A stretch of 60,413 nt of DNA, taken from assembly GCA_029547745.1 (NCBI GenBank), contig JAKPOQ010000023.1, forward strand, positions 1 to 60,413, written 5' to 3'. Each line of letters starts with the position of its first letter. Position 1 is the stretch's first letter. The notes beneath the pieces are model-generated. The model was given only the letters and a program-made list of their open reading frames with translations, searched no databases and had not been told where the DNA came from. This DNA comes from Actinomycetes bacterium (GTDB taxonomy: Bacteria; Actinomycetota; Thermoleophilia; UBA2241). Both the position numbers and the translations under genes were made by a program. Below, one piece after another: positions 8,963 through 17,550 of the stretch.

Positions 8963-10231
8963 GTGAGCGGACGTGAGGACGTGCTGGTCGTGGGCGGCGG
9001 TGTGGTCGGTGCCTGCGTCGCGGCGGCGCTGGCGGAGCGGGGCGCCGCCGTGACGCTCCTGGAACGGGAGCCCGAGGTCTGTCCACCTGAGAGCGCTGTC
9101 TTCGCGAACTGCGGCTTGCTCGTGCCCAGCGAGGTCGAACCGCTCGCTCATCCCGGGGCGCTCGGCCAAGGTCTTCGCTGGATGCTGGACACGACGAGCC
9201 CCTTTTACGTCAGACCGCGGGTGAGCCTTGCCCTGATGCGCTGGCTGTGGCTGTTCCGGAGCGCCTGCGCGCCGGAGGCGGCGCAGGCGCACGCGCGGGT
9301 GCTGTTCGAGCTGAGCGCAGCCAGCGCCGCCCTGCATGACGCGCTCGCCGCCGACGGCGGCGAGGCCTGGCACTACCGGCGTAACGGCTGGCTGGCCGTC
9401 TACGAGACCGCCCAGGGCATGGACGCCGCCGCAGCGCAGGCGGCGCGACTGCAGACCCTCGGCGTCCCCAGCGAGGTCCTTTCAGCCGCCGACGTCCGCC
9501 AGCGCGTGCCGCAGGTCCGCCCGGGCAGCGTCGTCGGCGGCGTGCTGACGCCCGAGGACGGGCACATGGACCCGGCCGCCTTCACACGCGCGATGGCGTC
9601 ACGGGCCGAACGCGCCGGGGCGACCATCGCGACGGGGGCCGAGGTGTACGGCTTCGCGAGCGGCGGTCCAGGCGCCGTGCGCGGCGTGCGCACGACCCGC
9701 GGCGACTTCGTCGCCGACCAGGTCGTGCTCGCCGCCGGCGCCTGGACCGCCGCGCTCGCCGGCCAGCTCGGCCTGCGTCTTCCGATCGAGCCGGCCAAGG
9801 GCTACAGCATCGACCTGGCGAGACCGGCCGGCCTCCCTGACACCCCGATCTGCGTGGGCGAGCCGCACGTGGTGCTCACGCCGCTGGGCGACCGACTCAG
9901 ACTCGGCAGTACGCTCGAGCTCTCGGGATGGGACCTGCGCATCCGGCCGCGCCGGCTCACCCATCTCCGTCGCGCCGCGGCCCGTGTGCTCGGCATCGCG
10001 GAGGACGCGCCCGCAGGTCAGGTCTGGCGCGGGCCCCGCCCGCTGACGCCGGACGGGCTGCCCGTCATCGGGCGCAGCCCGCGCCACCCGAACGTCGTCT
10101 TCGCGACAGGCCACTGTATGCTCGGCCTGTCGCTGGGGCCCGTGACCGGCAAGCTGGTGGCGGAACTCTGCGCCGGCGAGACGCCGTCGCACGACCTGGA
10201 GCCGCTGCGCGTCGACCGGTTCGCCCTCTGA
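8963..10231 (+). CDS. FAD-dependent D-amino-acid dehydrogenase-like oxidoreductase
   Basis: A 422-residue DAO/DadA-family flavoprotein. The N-terminal dinucleotide motif is VGGGVVGACVAAALAERG with an acidic LLERE strand end. The C-terminal FAD motif is RPLTPDGLPVIGRSP, then FATGHCMLGLSLGP. Such enzymes oxidise D-amino acids or related amines and pass electrons to the respiratory chain. I chose GTG 8963 because GAGGAGGGGG lies just upstream and the Rossmann strand starts at residue 6; the ORF-track start adds 31 poorly conserved residues. Substrate cannot be told from sequence. Confidence 0.85.
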   Translation: MSGREDVLVVGGGVVGACVAAALAERGAAVTLLEREPEVCPPESAVFANCGLLVPSEVEPLAHPGALGQGLRWMLDTTSPFYVRPRVSLALMRWLWLFRSACAPEAAQAHARVLFELSAASAALHDALAADGGEAWHYRRNGWLAVYETAQGMDAAAAQAARLQTLGVPSEVLSAADVRQRVPQVRPGSVVGGVLTPEDGHMDPAAFTRAMASRAERAGATIATGAEVYGFASGGPGAVRGVRTTRGDFVADQVVLAAGAWTAALAGQLGLRLPIEPAKGYSIDLARPAGLPDTPICVGEPHVVLTPLGDRLRLGSTLELSGWDLRIRPRRLTHLRRAAARVLGIAEDAPAGQVWRGPRPLTPDGLPVIGRSPRHPNVVFATGHCMLGLSLGPVTGKLVAELCAGETPSHDLEPLRVDRFAL

Positions 10232-10259
10232 GGACCGCTGCAGCGCGCCGACGGGCGCC

Positions 10260-10946
10260 TCACGCGATGATCGTCTCGTAAACGGCGCGCCAGTCCGAGA
10301 GGTCGGGGAAGACGTGGTCCGGCGCATGCGCGGCGAGCTCCTCCACGGAATGCGTCCCGGTCGCCACGGCGATGGTCTTGACGCCGAGCGCCGCGCCGCA
10401 CCCGATGTCGGCCGGCGTGTCGCCGACCACGACGATCCCTTTGCCCGTGAAGCGCCGGCCAGTGAGCCGCTCGGCGCGGCGCACGGCGATCGCCGGAAGG
10501 TCGGGCCGCCGGCTTGAGTCCGAGCCGTAGGCGCCGACCTTGAAGAGCGACGCCATGCCCGTCGGCGCCAGCTTGACCGCCGCGCCCTCGGCGACGTTGC
10601 CGGTGAGCAGACCGAGCACGACGCGGCGATCGGCGGCCAGCGCCGTCACCAGCTCGCGCACCCCCGGGAGCACCTCGACGCGATCGCCGGCGACCTCGTC
10701 GCGCAGACGGGCGACGTAGCGCCGCAGGCACTCGCCGAGGCCAGCGGCGACACGCTCCGGCGGCACGCCCCAGCGCGTCGCCAGGTCGTGCACGATAGCG
10801 GGATCGGTGCGTCCGTGGAAGGTGTAGCCGTCGAGCCGCCCCGTCACGCCGAACGTGTCCCCGATGGCGGCGAAGATGGCGCGCCCGCCGGCGCCGTGCG
10901 CGTCGATGAGCGTACAGTCGATGTCGAAGAGGACGAGGCGCTGCAT
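10260..10946 (-). CDS. HAD-superfamily phosphatase
   Basis: A 228-residue phosphoglycolate-phosphatase-like hydrolase. Motif I is FDIDCTLIDAHG, motif II LLTGNVAEGA, motif III a Lys before PTGM, and motif IV VVVGDTPADIGCG. The Gly of the usual DxDGT is Cys here, a one-base change next to the nucleophile. The cap domain lies between motifs I and II. No ribosome site is visible, and the ATG sits inside one arm of an 18-bp inverted repeat. It follows the universal stress gene by 96 nt on the same strand. Confidence 0.85.
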   Translation of the reverse strand: MQRLVLFDIDCTLIDAHGAGGRAIFAAIGDTFGVTGRLDGYTFHGRTDPAIVHDLATRWGVPPERVAAGLGECLRRYVARLRDEVAGDRVEVLPGVRELVTALAADRRVVLGLLTGNVAEGAAVKLAPTGMASLFKVGAYGSDSSRRPDLPAIAVRRAERLTGRRFTGKGIVVVGDTPADIGCGAALGVKTIAVATGTHSVEELAAHAPDHVFPDLSDWRAVYETIIA

Positions 10947-10986
10947 GGCCGGACCAGTCTACGACGGGCCGGCCATGCAGCGCCTC
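10935..10986 (-). repeat. 18-bp inverted repeat over a start codon
   Basis: Arms 10935-10952 and 10969-10986 are exact complements (GAGGCGCTGCATGGCCGG) with a 16-nt spacer. The ATG of the HAD gene lies in one arm. The other arm also carries an ATG that opens a five-codon ORF, MAGPS and stop, within the loop. It lies 57 nt after the stop of the upstream universal stress gene. Confidence 0.8.
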
Positions 10987-11042
10987 CCGGCAGTACGCCG
11001 ACTGCGCGTCGCACCCCGCCGCAGACCCGGACGGCGCCTCCC

Positions 11043-11447
11043 TCACCCTCTGAGCAGAAGGAGGGGCACGGTCGTGCTGTGGCGCACGTGCTCGGCGGTG
11101 CTGCCGAGCACGAGACGCTTCGCCCAGCCGTGCCCATGCGTGGCCATCGCGATGAGATCGGCGCCGAGCTCCTCGGCCTGTTGCACGATGACCTCGCCCG
11201 GCTCGCCGGCGACGACCCTGGTCATGACGTCGACGCCGCGCGCGCGAAGGGCTTCGGCCGCGCGCGCGACGTCGGCCTCCGCGTCCGCCAGCTCACAGGC
11301 GCGCTCGTCGCGGGTGTGGAAGTGCGCCACGCGCAACAGGATCACCTTGGCGCCGCACAGCGACGCCAGCTTGGCGACGTGCTCGAGAGCCGGCGCGTCC
11401 GCCTCCGTCCCCTCGATCGGCACCAGGATCCGCTCGTACAGTCCCAT
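11043..11447 (-). CDS. Universal stress protein (UspA family)
   Basis: A 134-residue single-domain Usp. It begins with the strand YERILVPIEGT and ends with the nucleotide-binding type segment GADLIAMATHGHG...LGSTAEHVRHSTTVPLLLLR, close to the G-2x-G-9x-G(S/T) pattern of ATP-binding members but slightly shortened. It starts 4 nt after the Nramp transporter stop, so the two are co-transcribed. Usp proteins bind ATP and support stress survival; the metal-transporter link suggests a role in metal or oxidative stress. Confidence 0.88.
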   Translation of the reverse strand: MGLYERILVPIEGTEADAPALEHVAKLASLCGAKVILLRVAHFHTRDERACELADAEADVARAAEALRARGVDVMTRVVAGEPGEVIVQQAEELGADLIAMATHGHGWAKRLVLGSTAEHVRHSTTVPLLLLRG

Positions 11448-11451
11448 CGTC

Positions 11452-12765
11452 TCAACCCCCGAAGAAGGTCGCGTACAACATGAACACGTTCAGCCCGATG
11501 ATGATGCCCGCCAGTACGAGACCGGTCACCGTCTGCACAGGCCCCGTGCGCTCCCCGCCCATCACACGCCGGCTGCGCACGAGCCACAGCAGCGGCAGCA
11601 TGGTGAACGGCAGTTGGACGCTGAGCACGACCTGGCTCACGATGAGCGTCTGGTACGGGTCCGTCGCCAGCGCGATCACGACCATGGCGGGGATCGAGGT
11701 CGCCACGAGCCCGATGCGGTACGCCGCGCTCCTCGGATCCTCCGGCAAGCCCAGGTACCCGGTGACGACGTTCGCCTCGGCCAGCGACGAGGTGATCGAT
11801 GAAGCGAGACCGGCGACCAGCAGGGCGAGACCGAAGAGGAAGCGGGCCACGGGCCCGACCAGGGGCTGCAGGGTATCCGCGGCCTGCTCGATGCTCGTGA
11901 CCTCGACGCCGTGGCGGAAGAACACGGCAGCAGCGACGATGATCATCGCCGAGTTCACGAGCCAGCCCATGCCCATGGCGAGGGTCGTGTCGATGAGCTC
12001 GAAGTTCATCAGCCGACGACGGGTCTCGGGCCTCATATCCCACTCGCGGGACTGGATGACGTTCGAATGCACGTAGATGTTGTGCGGCATGACGATCGCC
12101 CCCAGCATGCCGAGCGCGACGAGGATGCTGGCCCGGTCGAGCGACGGCACGGCCCAGTGGGGCGCCGCCGTCGCCCAGTCCGGACTGACGAGGAACAACT
12201 CGATCACGTAGCAGCCGGCGATGATCGCGAGGAAGACGACGATCATGCGCTCAAGGCGGTGGTACTGCTGCCCCAATATGGCGAGGAACACGAGGGCGAC
12301 CGTGAGCGGCGCGCCGAGCCAGAGCGGCAGGCCGAAGAGGATGAAGAAGCCGAGGGCCGCGCCCAGGTACTCGGCGAGGTCCGTGGCCATGCAAGCGACG
12401 ACGATCGTCACGCCGGCGACCCAGGCGACGGGCTTGGGGAGGTGGGCGCGCACGTTGGCCGCCAGCGAGCGGCCCGTCACGATGCCGAGCTTCGCCGACA
12501 GATGCTGGAGGAAGATCAGCATGAGCGTGCTCAGCGAGACGACCCACAGCAGGTCGTAGCCGAACTGCGAACCGCCGGCGATGTTCGTCGCCCAGTTTCC
12601 CGGGTCGATGAACCCGATGGTGACGATGAACCCCGGACCCAGGTAGCGCAGCAGCTCGCGCGAGAACAGGTCGTGGAAGAACCCGCCCGCCGGTCGGGCG
12701 GGAGAAGGCGGTGTGGCGACGTGTCCGGCGCGGGTCTCCAGGGCGGCTCGTTTCGTCCGCTGCAA
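11452..12765 (-). CDS. mntH: Nramp-family divalent metal transporter
   Basis: A 437-residue transporter with about 11 membrane helices. The metal-binding DPGN motif (residues 54-57, GFIDPGNWATN) in helix 1 and the MPHN motif in helix 6 are intact, as in Mn/Fe proton symporters of the MntH type. The first 35 residues are hydrophilic. Mn2+ versus Fe2+ preference cannot be told. It is divergent from the metal repressor and P-type ATPase, making a metal homeostasis block with uptake and efflux sides. Confidence 0.9.
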   Translation of the reverse strand: MQRTKRAALETRAGHVATPPSPARPAGGFFHDLFSRELLRYLGPGFIVTIGFIDPGNWATNIAGGSQFGYDLLWVVSLSTLMLIFLQHLSAKLGIVTGRSLAANVRAHLPKPVAWVAGVTIVVACMATDLAEYLGAALGFFILFGLPLWLGAPLTVALVFLAILGQQYHRLERMIVVFLAIIAGCYVIELFLVSPDWATAAPHWAVPSLDRASILVALGMLGAIVMPHNIYVHSNVIQSREWDMRPETRRRLMNFELIDTTLAMGMGWLVNSAMIIVAAAVFFRHGVEVTSIEQAADTLQPLVGPVARFLFGLALLVAGLASSITSSLAEANVVTGYLGLPEDPRSAAYRIGLVATSIPAMVVIALATDPYQTLIVSQVVLSVQLPFTMLPLLWLVRSRRVMGGERTGPVQTVTGLVLAGIIIGLNVFMLYATFFGG

Positions 12766-12869
12766 CTCTACCCCAGGCGGCGCTCAGAGCTTGAGCGGAG
12801 GCGCGACAGAGGCCAGTCCGCTCTGCCGACGCGGGCCTGCACCCCGACGCGACGACGACCGGGCGCCTG

Positions 12870-12896
12870 TTGACGGACGACTGAGCGTGGTATCAT
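12870..12896 (+). promoter_or_regulatory. Promoter of the arsR-type/P-type ATPase operon
   Basis: TTGACG (12870-12875) and TATCAT (12891-12896) are separated by 15 nt, a short but plausible spacer. The -10 touches the palindromic operator. It is 35 nt from the GTG start. Confidence 0.5.
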
Positions 12897-12913
12897 ATGA
12901 ACGCCTGTTCATA
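12896..12913 (+). promoter_or_regulatory. ArsR/SmtB-type operator palindrome
   Basis: TATGAAC-GCCT-GTTCATA is a perfect 7-bp inverted repeat resembling the ATGAAC-type 12-2-12 operators of SmtB/ZiaR/CadC repressors. It lies between the -10 and the start of the adjacent ArsR-family gene, so bound repressor would block transcription until metal binds. Confidence 0.7.
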
Positions 12914-12930
12914 CAATCAAAGGAGGACGG

Positions 12931-13392
12931 GTGACCTCGAACCAGCCGGCGATCTGCGACAGGAGCGAGCGCGACGACCTCGACCGCTGCGACGTGGTCG
13001 TCGTCGACGCGCAGCGCGTGCGCGAGGTGCGGGAGCGCCTCGTGACGGCCGCCACGGCGGAGCGCATGGCGGCCGTCTTCAAGGTGCTCGCCGATCCGAG
13101 CCGCTGCCGGCTCGTCGCGGCCCTCATCGAGGCGGGCGAGCTCTGCGTCTGCGACCTCGCCGCGACGGTGGGCATGAGCCAGTCGAGCGTCTCCCATCAC
13201 CTGCGCGTGCTGCGCGCGTTCGACCTCGTGCGCGCGCGGCGCGAGGGCCGCTCCGTCTTCTACCGGCCCGACGACGAGCACATCCGACAGCTCCTCGAGA
13301 TCACCCGCGAGCACGTGCAGCACGAGCGTGGCCGCCGGGCGGTCGATACGCCGGCGGACGCCACCCCCGCCACGACGCCGAGGCAGACGTGA
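12931..13392 (+). CDS. ArsR/SmtB-family metal-sensing repressor (CadC-like)
   Basis: A 153-residue winged-helix repressor. Helix-turn-helix: DLAATVGMSQSSVSHHLRVLRAFDLV. Metal ligands visible are ELCVCDLA in the recognition-side helix (the CadC/ArsR Cys site), Cys in the N-terminal AICDR and DRCD segments, and DDEHIRQLLEITREHVQHE at the C terminus, where SmtB-type Zn sensors place their alpha-5 ligands. GTG start with AAAGGAGG upstream. It overlaps the ATPase gene by 4 nt and probably represses both until Cd, Zn or Pb binds. Confidence 0.9.
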   Translation: MTSNQPAICDRSERDDLDRCDVVVVDAQRVREVRERLVTAATAERMAAVFKVLADPSRCRLVAALIEAGELCVCDLAATVGMSQSSVSHHLRVLRAFDLVRARREGRSVFYRPDDEHIRQLLEITREHVQHERGRRAVDTPADATPATTPRQT

Positions 13393-15848
13393 GCGAACGC
13401 ACGGTAGACCTCGCCCTCGTCCTGCCTCGCGCCAGCGACTGCACCGGCTGCGTGGACGAGGTGAGCAGAGAGCTTGCCCGTCTGGAGGGCATCGAGACCG
13501 TGGAGCCCGACCTCACGCGCGGCCTGCTCCGCATCAGCCACGACGCGACGCTCCTCAGCGACGAGGACGTCGTGCGCCTCGCACGTCGCATCGGGACGGC
13601 CACGCACTGCGCAGCCCACTGCCCGTTCCCTGTCCACGACCACGGGCCCCTCGACCTTACCGCGCCGGGGGCGCCCGCGCGCGAGCGTCGCCTGCTGCAC
13701 GTCACCGGCATGGACTGTGCCGACTGCGCCGCCAAACTGCAGAACGCCTTGCGCAAGGAGGAGGGCGTCGCCGAGGCCGACGTCAACTTCGGTGCGGCGA
13801 CGCTGTCCGTGGTCCTCGACCCGTCGGTCACCGACCTGGACCGCGTCTTTCGCGCCGTCCGCCGCCTGGGCTACGACACGGTCGAACGGCGGGCGGCGGC
13901 CGGCGGATCACGAGCGGGAGAGGAGGCGGGCGCCGCGGCGGGGGCGACTGCGCCGGAGTCCGGCGCGTCACCCGCCGCCACGCCCGCCTCCCGGAGCCTC
14001 TGGTCCACCGACCGCCGCGCCCGCTTCGTCATCGCCTCGGGCGTCCTCGTCGCCGCCGGGTTCCTGGCCGACCTACTGGCGCCGGCGGCGGCGCCGTTCC
14101 TCTTCGCCGCCGCCGCCCTCATCGGCGGCGGACCCGTCGCCAGGGCCGCCTTCTTCTCCCTGCGCGCGCGCCAGGTCGACATCAACGTGCTGATGAGCAT
14201 CGCCATCGTCGGCGCGATGGCGATCGGGGCGTGGTCCGAGGCGGGGCTCGTCGCCTTTCTCTTCAGCCTCGGCACCGTGCTTCAGACGGCGACACTCGAG
14301 CGGACACGACGCGCCATCTCCGGGCTCATGGACCTGACGCCGCCCGTGGCCACAGTGATCCGGGACGGCGCCGAGGTCGTCGTGCCGGCCGCCGAGGTCG
14401 CCGTCGGCGAGATCATCGTCGCCCGCCCCGGCGAGCGACTTGCCGTGGACGGCGTGGTACTCGCCGGGGTCGCCTCGGCGAACGAGGCAGCGATCACCGG
14501 CGAGCCGCTGCCCGTGACGAAGGGTCCCGGGGACACGGTCTTCGCCGGGTCCGTCCTCGAGGGCGGCGCGCTACGCGTGCGTACGACGGCGACGGCCGCC
14601 GACACCACCGTCGCCAAGATCGTCCACCTCGTGGAGGAGGCGCAGGCGACGCGCGCCCCAGCCCAGGCGATCGTCGACCGCTTTGCGGCGCGCTACACAC
14701 CGGCCGTGATCGCCCTCGCGGCCGCCGTCGTCCTCGTGCCGCCGCTCGTCTTCGGCGGGGCGTGGGGCACGTGGATCTACCGCGGCCTCGCGCTGCTGAT
14801 CGTCTCCTGTCCGTGCGCGCTGGTGATCTCGACGCCGGTGAGCATCCTCGCCGCTCTCGGCAACGCGACACGGCACGGGGTCCTGGTCAAGGGCGGCACG
14901 TACCTCGAGCAGGCCGCCTACCTGCGGGTCGTCGCCTTCGACAAGACCGGTACGCTCACCGAGGGACGTCCTGAGGTCAGTGACGTCGTCGCCCTGAACG
15001 GGTGGAGCCGCGACGACGTGCTGCGCCTCGCCGCCGCCGTCGAACGCGACAGCGAGCACGCCCTGGCGCGCGCCATCGTCGTCGCGGCCGGCGGGGATGG
15101 ACATCGCGAGGTGCGCCGCTTTCGCTCGCTGGCCGGGCTGGGCGTGCGGGCCGAGGTCGACGGGCGGCAGGTCGCCGTGGGCCGCCCTGAGCTGCTCGGC
15201 CCGCACGCCAGCGACCCGGCCCTCGTCGCGAGCCTCGCGCGTCTCGAGGCCGAGGGCAAGACCGCTGTCGCCGTCGGCGACGAGCGCGGCGCCCTCGGCG
15301 TCATCGCCGTCAGCGACCCTCTGCGGCCCATGGCGCCGGCTGCCCTGGCCGGCCTCCGCGAGGCCGGCGTCGACCGCCTCGTCATGCTCACCGGAGACAA
15401 CGCGGCGACCGCCGCGGCGGTCGCGAAAGCGGCCGGCGTCGACGACGTCCGCGCCGGCCTCATGCCCGCCGACAAGGTCGTCGCGGTGCGCGAGCTCCGT
15501 GAGCGTCACGGTGCCGTCGCCATGGTCGGCGACGGCGTCAACGACGCCCCGGCGCTCGCCGCCGCGGACCTCGGCATCGCCATGGGGGCGGCCGGTACGG
15601 ACGCGGCGCTCGACACCGCCGACATCGCCCTCATGGGCGACGACCTGACGGCCCTTCCGCTGCTTCTGCGCCTCTCGCGACGTACCGGGCGCATCATCAG
15701 GCAGAACATCGCCGTCTCGATCGTCATCAAGGCGGTGTTCCTCGTGCTCGCGCCGCTCGGACTCACAAGCCTCTGGCTGGCCGTCTTCGCCGACATGGGG
15801 ACGTCGCTACTGGTGACAGGCAACGGTCTGCGTCTGCACCGCGACTGA
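13389..15848 (+). CDS. Heavy-metal (Zn/Cd/Pb) P-type ATPase
   Basis: A P1B efflux ATPase of 819 residues. Domains: a first heavy-metal-associated domain with DCTGCVDE (about 17-23), a Cys/His-rich stretch THCAAHCPFPVHDH, a second HMA with GMDCADC, a linker, then the pump. The membrane metal site is SCPCALVIS (about 474), the phosphorylation site DKTGTLTEG (Asp about 518), the nucleotide site SEHALARAI and the hinge GDGVNDAPAL. CPC plus the late FADMG fit the ZntA/CadA class exporting divalent soft metals. The GTG start overlaps the repressor stop (GTGA). Confidence 0.93.
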   Translation: MSERTVDLALVLPRASDCTGCVDEVSRELARLEGIETVEPDLTRGLLRISHDATLLSDEDVVRLARRIGTATHCAAHCPFPVHDHGPLDLTAPGAPARERRLLHVTGMDCADCAAKLQNALRKEEGVAEADVNFGAATLSVVLDPSVTDLDRVFRAVRRLGYDTVERRAAAGGSRAGEEAGAAAGATAPESGASPAATPASRSLWSTDRRARFVIASGVLVAAGFLADLLAPAAAPFLFAAAALIGGGPVARAAFFSLRARQVDINVLMSIAIVGAMAIGAWSEAGLVAFLFSLGTVLQTATLERTRRAISGLMDLTPPVATVIRDGAEVVVPAAEVAVGEIIVARPGERLAVDGVVLAGVASANEAAITGEPLPVTKGPGDTVFAGSVLEGGALRVRTTATAADTTVAKIVHLVEEAQATRAPAQAIVDRFAARYTPAVIALAAAVVLVPPLVFGGAWGTWIYRGLALLIVSCPCALVISTPVSILAALGNATRHGVLVKGGTYLEQAAYLRVVAFDKTGTLTEGRPEVSDVVALNGWSRDDVLRLAAAVERDSEHALARAIVVAAGGDGHREVRRFRSLAGLGVRAEVDGRQVAVGRPELLGPHASDPALVASLARLEAEGKTAVAVGDERGALGVIAVSDPLRPMAPAALAGLREAGVDRLVMLTGDNAATAAAVAKAAGVDDVRAGLMPADKVVAVRELRERHGAVAMVGDGVNDAPALAAADLGIAMGAAGTDAALDTADIALMGDDLTALPLLLRLSRRTGRIIRQNIAVSIVIKAVFLVLAPLGLTSLWLAVFADMGTSLLVTGNGLRLHRD

Positions 15849-15900
15849 CGCGTCTCGGCTCGCCGCTGGCGTCCGGGGTCGGACGCTCTCGCCGCTGCGG

Positions 15901-16269
15901 CTAGAAGGCCACGCCGCTGCGCTGCGGGTCCTCGACGAGCGCCTCGTACAGCACTTCGAACGGCCCGCTGGCAAGGATCGACTGCAGCGACGCGTAGACG
16001 CGCTGGACGGGCTCGGCCCGATAGAACTCGTCGTGGGCCTCGATGGAGTCCCACACGGTCTCGAAGATGAAGTGGACGTCGCCGAGAGCGGCCTCGCGGT
16101 CTTGGTCGCGCAAGGCGCTGGCCAGCGGCGACATGCCGAACGAGCGCAGGACGCGGTGCCCGCAGTGACCCGCAGCCGACGACACGAGCACAGCGAGATC
16201 CTGCAAGGCGTGTTCGGCACGATGTTCCGTGCCCTTGCGAACGCTGAACATCGTCTGGCCGATGATCAT
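15901..16269 (-). CDS. ABM-domain (putative quinol monooxygenase-like) protein
   Basis: A 122-residue protein of the dimeric alpha-beta barrel type: MIIGQTMFSVRKGTEHRAEHALQDL, then VHFIFETVWDSIEAHDEFYRAEPVQRVYASL, which matches the antibiotic-biosynthesis monooxygenase pattern of YgiN-like proteins. ATG 16269 is chosen because GAAGGGGAG precedes it and the fold starts at residue 2; the ORF-track start adds 103 unlikely residues. Exact substrate is unknown. It converges with the P-type ATPase gene. Confidence 0.65.
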   Translation of the reverse strand: MIIGQTMFSVRKGTEHRAEHALQDLAVLVSSAAGHCGHRVLRSFGMSPLASALRDQDREAALGDVHFIFETVWDSIEAHDEFYRAEPVQRVYASLQSILASGPFEVLYEALVEDPQRSGVAF

Positions 16270-16462
16270 CTCGCGTACTCCCCTTCGAGCGCTGCCGCCC
16301 TCTGACTCTTCCCTACTGTAACGCGAAAGGAACGGCCGTGCCTCTCCTTCCAGGTCAATGTGTACCCAGCTTTGGCGAAGGGATGTCCACCGGCGGGCCG
16401 CGGCCGGTACCGCGGGAGAACGCAGCGCCGAGCGTGAGTCTGACGAAGCCGGCGGCCGCGGC

Positions 16463-16915
16463 TCAGCGAGCGACGTCGCGCAAGCCTGCGCTGAGCGCCG
16501 CTGGTCTGAACGCCTCGTCGCCCTCGGCCATCCAGACGACCTTGCCGGCACGGTCGACGATGACAGCGCGCGGCTCAAGGCTGCCGCCCGGCCCTACGGC
16601 ACCGTATCCCTTGGCTACCGCGCCCGCGTCCGGCAGCAACGGCACCGCCGCCTCCGGCGCTTCTTCCATCCACCGTGCCAGCTCGTCACGACCGCCGTCG
16701 CTGAGCACGAGGACCTGGCCGCGCAGACCCCAGAGCGCGTCGGCCGCCTTGCTCAGGGCATCGATGCGCCGGGGTGCGTCGGGGGTCGACGCGGGCATGA
16801 ACACCAGCACCGGGAACCAGTCGCCGCGGTACTGCCTGAGGCTGATCTCGCTGCCGTCGAGGGCGGTGAGGACGAAGGCCGGCGCTTCACGGCCGACACC
16901 GAACGCGTAGCCCAC
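16463..16915 (-). CDS. Peroxiredoxin-like protein lacking the peroxidatic Cys
   Basis: A 150-residue thioredoxin-fold protein of the AhpC/TSA type: GREAPAFVLTALDGSEISLRQYRGDWFPVLVF, then MPASTPDAPRR where active peroxiredoxins have P-x-x-x-T-P-x-C. The Cys position is Ala, and no other Cys occurs in the protein. The C-terminal AVIVDRAGKVVWMAEGD strand pair is intact. It is therefore unlikely to be a thiol peroxidase unless it works with a partner. Start GTG 16915 has GGAGG 7-8 nt upstream. It follows rubrerythrin on the same strand, beyond a hairpin. Confidence 0.75.
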   Translation of the reverse strand: MGYAFGVGREAPAFVLTALDGSEISLRQYRGDWFPVLVFMPASTPDAPRRIDALSKAADALWGLRGQVLVLSDGGRDELARWMEEAPEAAVPLLPDAGAVAKGYGAVGPGGSLEPRAVIVDRAGKVVWMAEGDEAFRPAALSAGLRDVAR

Positions 16916-16981
16916 CTGGAGGACCTCCTGGACGTGGCCGGACGGGGTCCGACTGCCTGATGACGGCAGTCTATCAAACGC

Positions 16982-17022
16982 CGGGGAGGGGGCGGCCACC
17001 GCCGGCGGCCGCCCCCTCCCCG
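16982..17022 (-). terminator. Hairpin after rubrerythrin
   Basis: A 16-bp stem (GGGGAGGGGGCGGCC core, exact complement) with a 9-nt loop, 34 nt after the rubrerythrin stop, followed on the minus strand by GGCGTTTGATAG. Position and strength fit a terminator or 3' stabiliser between rubrerythrin and the Prx-like gene. Confidence 0.65.
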
Positions 17023-17055
17023 TCCCAGCGTCGATCCGCTCGAACTCGAGTCGGC

Positions 17056-17550
17056 TCAGAACTCCCGGAAGTAGCCCCCCGCGGTGCCGCAGCGCGGGCA
17101 CTCGCGCGGGGCGTCGCCGATGACCGTATGACCGCACACCGGACACACCCACACAGCTGTCGCCTCGAGGTCTCTCTTGCCCTCGACCCCCTTCAGGGTG
17201 CGGTCGTATATCTCCTGATGGTCCTTCTCGGCCCTGAGGGCGTAGCGGATACTGGTCCGCGCCGACTCGTTGCCCTGCATCGCAGCCACGGCATCGTAGG
17301 CGGGGTACATCTCGTCGATCTCAAAAGTCTCCCCGCCCCACGCCGACTTGAGGTTCTCGGCCGTGGAGCCGATCATGCCGAGCACGCTCAGATGGTTGCG
17401 GGCATGCGTGCTCTCGGCGAAGGCGACCGCGCGGAAGAGGCGGGCGACGTTCGGGTACCCCTCGTTGTCGGCGACGTCGGCGAACGCCAAGTACTTCTGC
17501 GAGGCCTGGCTCTCGCCGGCCAGCGCCGCCTTGAGGTTCTCCGCCGTCAT
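17056..17550 (-). CDS. Rubrerythrin
   Basis: A 164-residue non-haem iron protein that reduces hydrogen peroxide in anaerobes and microaerophiles. The ferritin-like four-helix domain has the diiron ligands in LAGESQASQKY, AESTHARNH and RAEKDHQEIYD. The C-terminal rubredoxin-like domain has CPVCGHTV and CPRCG. I favour ATG 17550 (MTAENLKAALAGES), which matches the usual family N terminus; the upstream ATG 17601 (MEHPFLCS) has a stronger AAAGGAGG site and would add 17 residues. It suggests an organism that meets low oxygen or anoxia. Confidence 0.93.
   Translation of the reverse strand: MTAENLKAALAGESQASQKYLAFADVADNEGYPNVARLFRAVAFAESTHARNHLSVLGMIGSTAENLKSAWGGETFEIDEMYPAYDAVAAMQGNESARTSIRYALRAEKDHQEIYDRTLKGVEGKRDLEATAVWVCPVCGHTVIGDAPRECPRCGTAGGYFREF

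Noticed and set aside
12682-12702. 8-bp inverted repeat CCCGCCCG/CGGGCGGG near the mntH start
   Set aside because: Resembles the junction hairpins but is short and there is no upstream gene on the strand; may be chance.
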